Assembly (NCBI RefSeq): GCF_014217625.1
Contig: NZ_CP043641.1
Span: 3,038,001-3,102,000 of the forward strand
Source of the DNA: Leifsonia shinshuensis
Lineage (GTDB): Bacteria > Actinomycetota > Actinomycetes > Actinomycetales > Microbacteriaceae
Direction: 5' to 3'
Length of the DNA stretch: 64,000 nt
Below are positions 59,475-64,000 of this stretch, piece after piece. How positions within the stretch are numbered: the first letter of the stretch is position 1; each line of letters starts with the position of its first letter. The notes under the pieces were generated by a model. That model did not search any database. It saw nothing but the letters and a program-made list of their open reading frames with translations, and had not been told where the DNA came from. Position numbers and translations under genes: made by a program.

Positions 59475-61106
59475 TCAGGCGCTGACCTGCACCGCCAGGT
59501 CCACGAACAGCGCCGCCGACCAGCCGAAGGCGGTCGTCGCGCGCGGCGCCTTGGCGCCGGTCGACGGGTTGAAGTACTCGTGTGGGCCACCGCCGTGCAT
59601 GACGAGACGCAGGGTCTCCTCGACCAGTGCGCGCGACCGGTCGGCATGACCGGAGACCGCGAGGCCCTCGGCCAGCAGTGCGTTGACGTTGACCCACACC
59701 GGACCGCGCCACATCCGCTCGTCGGAGTACGACGGCTCGTGGCGCGCCACGGTCGGCACGCTCCAGGTCGTCGCGAAGCGGTCAGGATCGTCCAGGGCGG
59801 CGAGGATGCCGGCCACGTAGCGGCCCGGCAGCCGTCCGGTGAGCAGCGGCAGCAGCGAGACGGCCGTCTCCGCGTCGACGGGGGAGCCGTCGCCGGACGA
59901 GCGGAAGTAGCCGGCCTCCTCGTCCCACATCGCCTCCAGTAGCGCGAGCGTGCGGGAGGCGCGCGACGTGTGCCGGGCGGCCGCGGCCGTGTCCCCGACC
60001 GCGTGTGCCCGCGCGGCCAGCAAGTCGTCCTGCAGGATGAGGTACGCCGCGAGGTCGGGGGACGCGACCGGCAGCTCCGCGTCGAAGACCGGGCTGTCGT
60101 CGAGGCCGGACGAGTAGGGGTGGCCGTACTCGGGCATCCCGTCGCCGTCGAGGTCGGAGCGCTCGAACCACCAGTCCTGGCTGCGGGCGACGGCCTCCCA
60201 CGCGCTGTCGAAGAACGCCGGGTCGTCCACGTAGCCTTCCAGCCGGCGCAGCGCCCAGGCGGCGAGCGGCGGCTTGGTCAGCGGGATGGGCGCGGTCGGG
60301 TCCGCGATGGCCGAGCCCGCGCGGCGCAGGTTCTCGCGGTCGCCGGGCGGCAGGTCGTCGCTCGACGCGAGGATGCCCTCGTCGTGGACGACGTCCGGCA
60401 GCTGCCCATCGGCGCCCGGGAAACCGAAGGCCAGCTCCAGCTGCTCGCGCGCCAGGTCGGGGTCGCCGTGCCGGAGGCCGGACGCGATGAAATAGGCGTC
60501 CCACTGCCAGAGCCCGACGTAGCCGATCTTGGACGGCACGACCGCACGCGCGCCGCGGCCGGGCAGCGAGACGATGTTCGCCCCGAGCACCCACCAGCAG
60601 AAGGCGGTCATGTCGGCGAGGTCGGCGCGGACGGCGGGGGTGCGGGCGAACCAGTCGTCCCAGATCCGGGCGGTCGCCGCGAGGGCGTCGTCGTGGGCGC
60701 CGCCGCCGGAGACTCCATCGGCGGCGATCCGCACGGCGCCGTCCACCGACGAGAGCCGGAGCACGTCGCCGGACGGGAGGTCGGCCTCCAGCGTCCACGG
60801 GCCGACGCCGCCGACGCTCAGCGCGGACGGCCCGTCGAACGTCAGCGTCACGTCGCCGAACTCGATGCGGTCGGGGCGGACCGACGACACCGGCAGCGCG
60901 CGTCCCTCGCCGTCGAGCACGCGCAGTGTCCGTACGAGCACGCAGTCGTCCAGATCCCGCTCGTACTCGGCGAGCCGCACGGTCAGCGCGTCCGGCGCCT
61001 CACGGTCCCGGAACACCAGGATGCGCGACCCCGGCAAAGTGAACGGCGCCGACACCAGATCGAGGAACGGAGAGACCCACTCGCCGGCGGACAGCACCTC
61101 GCTCAT
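59475..61106 (-). CDS. GH63-like (clan GH-G type) glycoside hydrolase
   Basis: 543 aa from ATG 61106. An N-terminal beta-rich part (1-150) is followed by an (alpha/alpha)6 barrel. Signatures: GLWQWDAYF with the acid Asp, YSSGLDDSPVFD, RMWRGPVWVNVN and HEYFNPSTG with the presumed base Glu, as in MGH1/GH63-like alpha-glycosidases. The exact substrate (alpha-glucoside, mannosylglycerate or other) cannot be told. No signal peptide; it overlaps the permease gene of system 2 by 4 bp and probably hydrolyses the sugar that system imports. Confidence 0.85.
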   Translation of the reverse strand: MSEVLSAGEWVSPFLDLVSAPFTLPGSRILVFRDREAPDALTVRLAEYERDLDDCVLVRTLRVLDGEGRALPVSSVRPDRIEFGDVTLTFDGPSALSVGGVGPWTLEADLPSGDVLRLSSVDGAVRIAADGVSGGGAHDDALAATARIWDDWFARTPAVRADLADMTAFCWWVLGANIVSLPGRGARAVVPSKIGYVGLWQWDAYFIASGLRHGDPDLAREQLELAFGFPGADGQLPDVVHDEGILASSDDLPPGDRENLRRAGSAIADPTAPIPLTKPPLAAWALRRLEGYVDDPAFFDSAWEAVARSQDWWFERSDLDGDGMPEYGHPYSSGLDDSPVFDAELPVASPDLAAYLILQDDLLAARAHAVGDTAAAARHTSRASRTLALLEAMWDEEAGYFRSSGDGSPVDAETAVSLLPLLTGRLPGRYVAGILAALDDPDRFATTWSVPTVARHEPSYSDERMWRGPVWVNVNALLAEGLAVSGHADRSRALVEETLRLVMHGGGPHEYFNPSTGAKAPRATTAFGWSAALFVDLAVQVSA

Positions 61107-62005
61107 CGGCCGCCCAGCCCGGATGCCGCCATGCTGTTCAGGATGCGCCGCTGCCCGATCACGAACGCGATCAGCATCGGGATGGTCGCGATGGCCGACG
61201 CCGCCATGATGAGCCCGTAGTTGACCGACCCGAACTGGCCGCGGAAGCTCTGCAGCAGCAGCGGCACCGTGAAGAGGTCCTGCGTGTTGAGGATGACCAA
61301 CGGCAGCAGGAAGTTGTTCCAGGTGCTGAGCGCCACGATGATCGCGAGCGCGCCGAGCCCTGGCTTCAGGTTGGGGAGGATGATGCTCCAGAAGATCCGC
61401 CAGCGGCCGGCGCCGTCGACGATCGCGGCCTCCTCCAGCTCCTTCGGCAGTGACAGCACGAACTGGCGCATCAGGAACACCGCGAACGGGTTGGCGAGCG
61501 CGGCGGGCACGATGAGCGCGAGGTGCGAGTCGACCCAGCCGAGCTTCGCCATCAGGAAGTAGAACGGGATGAGCGTGACCTGCATCGGGATCATCTGCGT
61601 CGCCAGGAAGACGACGAACAGCACCCGGCTGCCGCGGAACGGGATGCGCGCGAAGGCGTACCCGGCCATCGCGGCGGTGACGAGCGTGCCGGCGACGACG
61701 AGCACGGCGATGTAGATCGTGTTCCAGTACGCGGTGCCGAACGGCACGTCGTTCCAGGCGTCCACATAGTTCTGCAGCGTGAAGGGCTGCGGCCAGAAGC
61801 TCAGCGGGTCGTTCAGCAGCTGCGGCAGCGACTTGAACGACGTGATCAGCGTCCAGACGAACGGGAACACCATCGCGATCCCGCCGGCGAGCAGCACGAG
61901 GTGGAGGACCGCCTTGCGGGTGCGAGCGGCGCCACGGCCGCTGCGCGGGGCGCGCGACTCGGGGGCCGCCGTCGGGGTGGGCGTCCGGAGCTCTGCGGTG
62001 GTCAT
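61103..62005 (-). CDS. Sugar ABC transporter permease (MalG-type), system 2
   Basis: 300 aa. An N-terminal tail rich in Thr/Pro/Arg precedes six helices; EAA loop EEAAIVDGAGRWRIFWSIILPNLKP, and STWNNFLLPLVIL. Second permease of the right-hand sugar system, overlapping both neighbours by 4 bp. Confidence 0.93.
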   Translation of the reverse strand: MTTAELRTPTPTAAPESRAPRSGRGAARTRKAVLHLVLLAGGIAMVFPFVWTLITSFKSLPQLLNDPLSFWPQPFTLQNYVDAWNDVPFGTAYWNTIYIAVLVVAGTLVTAAMAGYAFARIPFRGSRVLFVVFLATQMIPMQVTLIPFYFLMAKLGWVDSHLALIVPAALANPFAVFLMRQFVLSLPKELEEAAIVDGAGRWRIFWSIILPNLKPGLGALAIIVALSTWNNFLLPLVILNTQDLFTVPLLLQSFRGQFGSVNYGLIMAASAIATIPMLIAFVIGQRRILNSMAASGLGGR

Positions 62006-62982
62006 GCTGCACCATCCTCGTAGTGGACGAACTTCTTCTGCGCGGTGAACTGGATGCCCGTGATGATCAGCGTGATGATCAGCAGGATGATGGAGGCCGC
62101 GCTCGCGGGACCGAACTGGAACTTCCCGAAGCCCAGGTCGTAGATGTGGTAGACGATCGTCCGGGTCGCGTTGTCCGGACCGGCGTTCGCCGTGAGGATG
62201 AAGACGGTGTCGAAGGTCTGCAGCGAGCTGATGAACGCGATGACCGTCGAGAAGAAGATGATCGGCGACAGCAGCGGCAGCCGCACCCGGAAGAACAGGG
62301 TGAGCGCTCCGGCGCCGTCGAGCCGTGCGGCCTCGATGACCGCGGGCGAGATGTTCTGGAGGCCGGCCAGGAAGATGATCACGTTGAGGCCCACCGACGA
62401 CCAGATGGTCACGATGCAGACCGCGAGCAGGGCCAGGTGCGGGTCGCCGAGCCAGTCCGGCGGCGCGATGTGGAAGACGGAGGCGATGAAGCCGCTGATC
62501 ACGCCGTCCTTGCGGAACAGCTGCTGCCAGATCATGGCGACCGCGACGGAGGAGGTGACGACCGGCGCGAAGAAGAGGATGAGGTAGAGCGTCCGGGTCT
62601 TCAGACGCTCCAGCGCGACGGCGAGCACCACCGCGAGGCCGAGACCGATCGGCACCGTGATGATCGCGATCAGCAGGGTGTTGAGGATGGCCCTCCCGAA
62701 CAGCGGGTCGGACAGCTCCGTCTTGAAATTGTCGAAGCCGACCCAGCTCAGGTCGTTGAGGCCGTCCCAGTGCGCGAAGGCGAGCACCATGCTCGCCACG
62801 AACGGGACGACCACGAAGAGCGCCATCCCGAGCAGCTGCGGCCCCACGAAGACGTAGCCCCAGCGCCGGTCGCGACGCCGCCAGGCGGACTCCTTGCGGA
62901 GCCCGCCCGGCGTCGTGGGAGGGACGTCGGCCTCGGTGACGACTGCTGTTTCGGCGACGGCCTGCTGACCCACTGCGCTCAC
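62002..62982 (-). CDS. Sugar ABC transporter permease (MalF-type), system 2
   Basis: 326 aa, GTG start. Six helices after a 45-residue polar tail; EAA loop IEAARLDGAGALTLFFRVRLPLLSP; FILTANAGPDNATRTIVYHIY is the conserved late segment. Lies 10 bp downstream of the binding-protein gene. Confidence 0.93.
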   Translation of the reverse strand: MSAVGQQAVAETAVVTEADVPPTTPGGLRKESAWRRRDRRWGYVFVGPQLLGMALFVVVPFVASMVLAFAHWDGLNDLSWVGFDNFKTELSDPLFGRAILNTLLIAIITVPIGLGLAVVLAVALERLKTRTLYLILFFAPVVTSSVAVAMIWQQLFRKDGVISGFIASVFHIAPPDWLGDPHLALLAVCIVTIWSSVGLNVIIFLAGLQNISPAVIEAARLDGAGALTLFFRVRLPLLSPIIFFSTVIAFISSLQTFDTVFILTANAGPDNATRTIVYHIYDLGFGKFQFGPASAASIILLIITLIITGIQFTAQKKFVHYEDGAA

Positions 62983-62992
62983 GTTCGTCGCC

Positions 62993-64000
62993 TCACTTGC
63001 CGCCGGTCTTGTCGGCGATCATCTTCGCGACGTCGTCGAGCGTGGCCTGCGTGGACTCCTTGCCCTGATACAGCGCCAGCATCTTGTCGCTGATGTCGCT
63101 GGAGAGGCCGGGGACGGACGCCTCGGTGGTCGGGTCCTCGAAGCCGATGTCGCGCATGTCGAGCAGCGTCTGCGCGTGGGCCGGGTAGCCGTCGAGGACG
63201 ACCGAGTCGGCGCCCTTGATGGACGGGACCGCGTTGCCGCCGCCCTTCAGGCGGAAGGTCTGGCCCTCGGCGGAGAGGAAGTTCGTCCAGAAGGTGAACG
63301 CCGCGTCCTGGTTCTTCGTCTTGGCGTTGATCGCGAGGTAGCTGACCGCGACGCCGGTCGGGGCGGCCTTGCCGGAGGGCGTCGGCCACGGCGCGACGTC
63401 GTAGTTCTCCGGGTCGCCCGCCGCCTTCACGGTGCCGATGGTGTAGCGGCCCTGCACGAAGAAGCCGGCCTTGTGGGTGACGAAGACGCTGTCGGCGCCC
63501 GCGCCCTCCGGGAGGGTGTCAGCGACGACGAACGTGCCGTTCTGGAAGTTCTTGGCCAGCACGTCCATCGCCTTGACGCTGGTCGGGTCGGTGTTCGCGA
63601 CGAACTTCCCGCTCTCGTCGAAGGCCTTCCCGCCCTGCGACGAGATCCAGCCGTAGTGGGTGGACCAGTAGTTCCAGAACATCGAGCCGGTCAGCCCGGC
63701 CTTGTGCAGCTTCTGGTTCATGTCGAGGAAGGCCGCGGTCGTCCACTTGCCTTCGGAGGCGAGCTTCGCCGGGTCCTCGGTGACGCCGGCCTTCTTGAGG
63801 GCGGCCTGGTCGTACCAGAGGGCGTCGGGGTTGGAGTCGTTGGGCGCCGCGTAGAGCTCGTCGCCCTTCTTCGTCGCGCCGAACAGGCCCTGTGCGAAGT
63901 CGGCGGGCTTAGTCTTGCTGGCCGAGGAGTTCATCAGGGAGTTCAGCGGAAGCAGCGCCTTGGAGTTGACGAACTGGCCGATCTTGTCGTCCCCGATGTA
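62993..64000 (-). CDS. Sugar-binding protein, system 2 (partial, N-terminus outside)
   Basis: About 335 codons are in the window; the frame continues past base 64000 without a start, so the signal peptide and first lobe are missing. DELYAAPNDSNPDALWYDQAALKKAGV and KGGGNAVPSIKGADSVV are CUT1-type solute-binding features. An internal ATG at 63934 is not the true start. It heads the system 2 operon: binding protein, MalF-type, MalG-type, GH63-like enzyme. Confidence 0.92.
   Translation of the reverse strand, partial: YIGDDKIGQFVNSKALLPLNSLMNSSASKTKPADFAQGLFGATKKGDELYAAPNDSNPDALWYDQAALKKAGVTEDPAKLASEGKWTTAAFLDMNQKLHKAGLTGSMFWNYWSTHYGWISSQGGKAFDESGKFVANTDPTSVKAMDVLAKNFQNGTFVVADTLPEGAGADSVFVTHKAGFFVQGRYTIGTVKAAGDPENYDVAPWPTPSGKAAPTGVAVSYLAINAKTKNQDAAFTFWTNFLSAEGQTFRLKGGGNAVPSIKGADSVVLDGYPAHAQTLLDMRDIGFEDPTTEASVPGLSSDISDKMLALYQGKESTQATLDDVAKMIADKTGGK

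Noticed and set aside
1..64000. CRISPR arrays, insertion sequences, tRNA or rRNA genes
   Set aside because: No regularly spaced repeats, transposase motifs, or tRNA/rRNA landmarks were found on either strand.

Overview
The window is high-GC DNA with dense, mostly overlapping genes and many GTG/TTG starts. Gene content points to a motile actinobacterium of the Microbacteriaceae (Leifsonia-like): zinc-independent small ribosomal proteins, a CopD-CtaG fusion, MalF/MalG sugar permeases without their own ATPase, and a Gram-positive flagellar set without P/L-ring genes. The family assignment is inference; no rRNA or tRNA was seen.

Layout. 1-2.8 kb: 2-oxo acid dehydrogenase E1-alpha (tail), E1-beta with an unusual acidic N-terminal extension, and lipoyl E2. 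2.9-5.9 kb: zinc ABC importer operon plus its Zur repressor behind a Zur-type operator. 6-13.3 kb: NYN nuclease-like protein, rpmB-rpmG-rpsN behind a structured leader, HU, a CopD-CtaG membrane protein, a membrane-anchored unknown, a PIF1-like helicase and a small FHA protein. 13.3-15.8 kb: two small membrane proteins and a beta-lactamase-fold lipoprotein that has lost its catalytic motifs.

16-44.8 kb is one flagellar island: FliA-type sigma factor, a second FlgN-like protein, fliW, flgL, flgK, flgN (leftward), then fliC, fliD, fliS, a FliT-like protein, flgB, flgC, fliE to fliJ, an NlpC/P60 muropeptidase, fliK, flgD, flgE, flbD, motA, motB, fliM to fliR, flhB, flhA, an FlhF-like protein without a P-loop, an unrelated UPF0014 permease, and csrA. 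Four promoters share GCT(T/A)AC-N15-GCCGATAG, matching the sigma factor in the island. The leaders of fliC, fliD and the flgB operon carry ACGGAT elements; three sit in hairpin loops and two lie at a Shine-Dalgarno sequence. With fliW and csrA present, this predicts a CsrA-FliW translational checkpoint reaching beyond flagellin.

45-54 kb: a hyaluronan-synthase-like GT2, a SUMF1-fold protein, and a tightly overlapping leftward operon of GH42 beta-galactosidase, two divergent glycine-dehydrogenase halves (GcvPA/GcvPB-like), a COG3199/AcoX-type kinase and an SDR. No gcvT or gcvH is present. This operon faces a divergent GntR/FCD regulator with a palindromic operator between them, and is the best candidate for an undescribed pathway. 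55-64 kb: a GH10 xylanase without a signal peptide, two sugar ABC import systems (no ATPases) and a GH63-like glycosidase; the last binding protein runs off the right edge.
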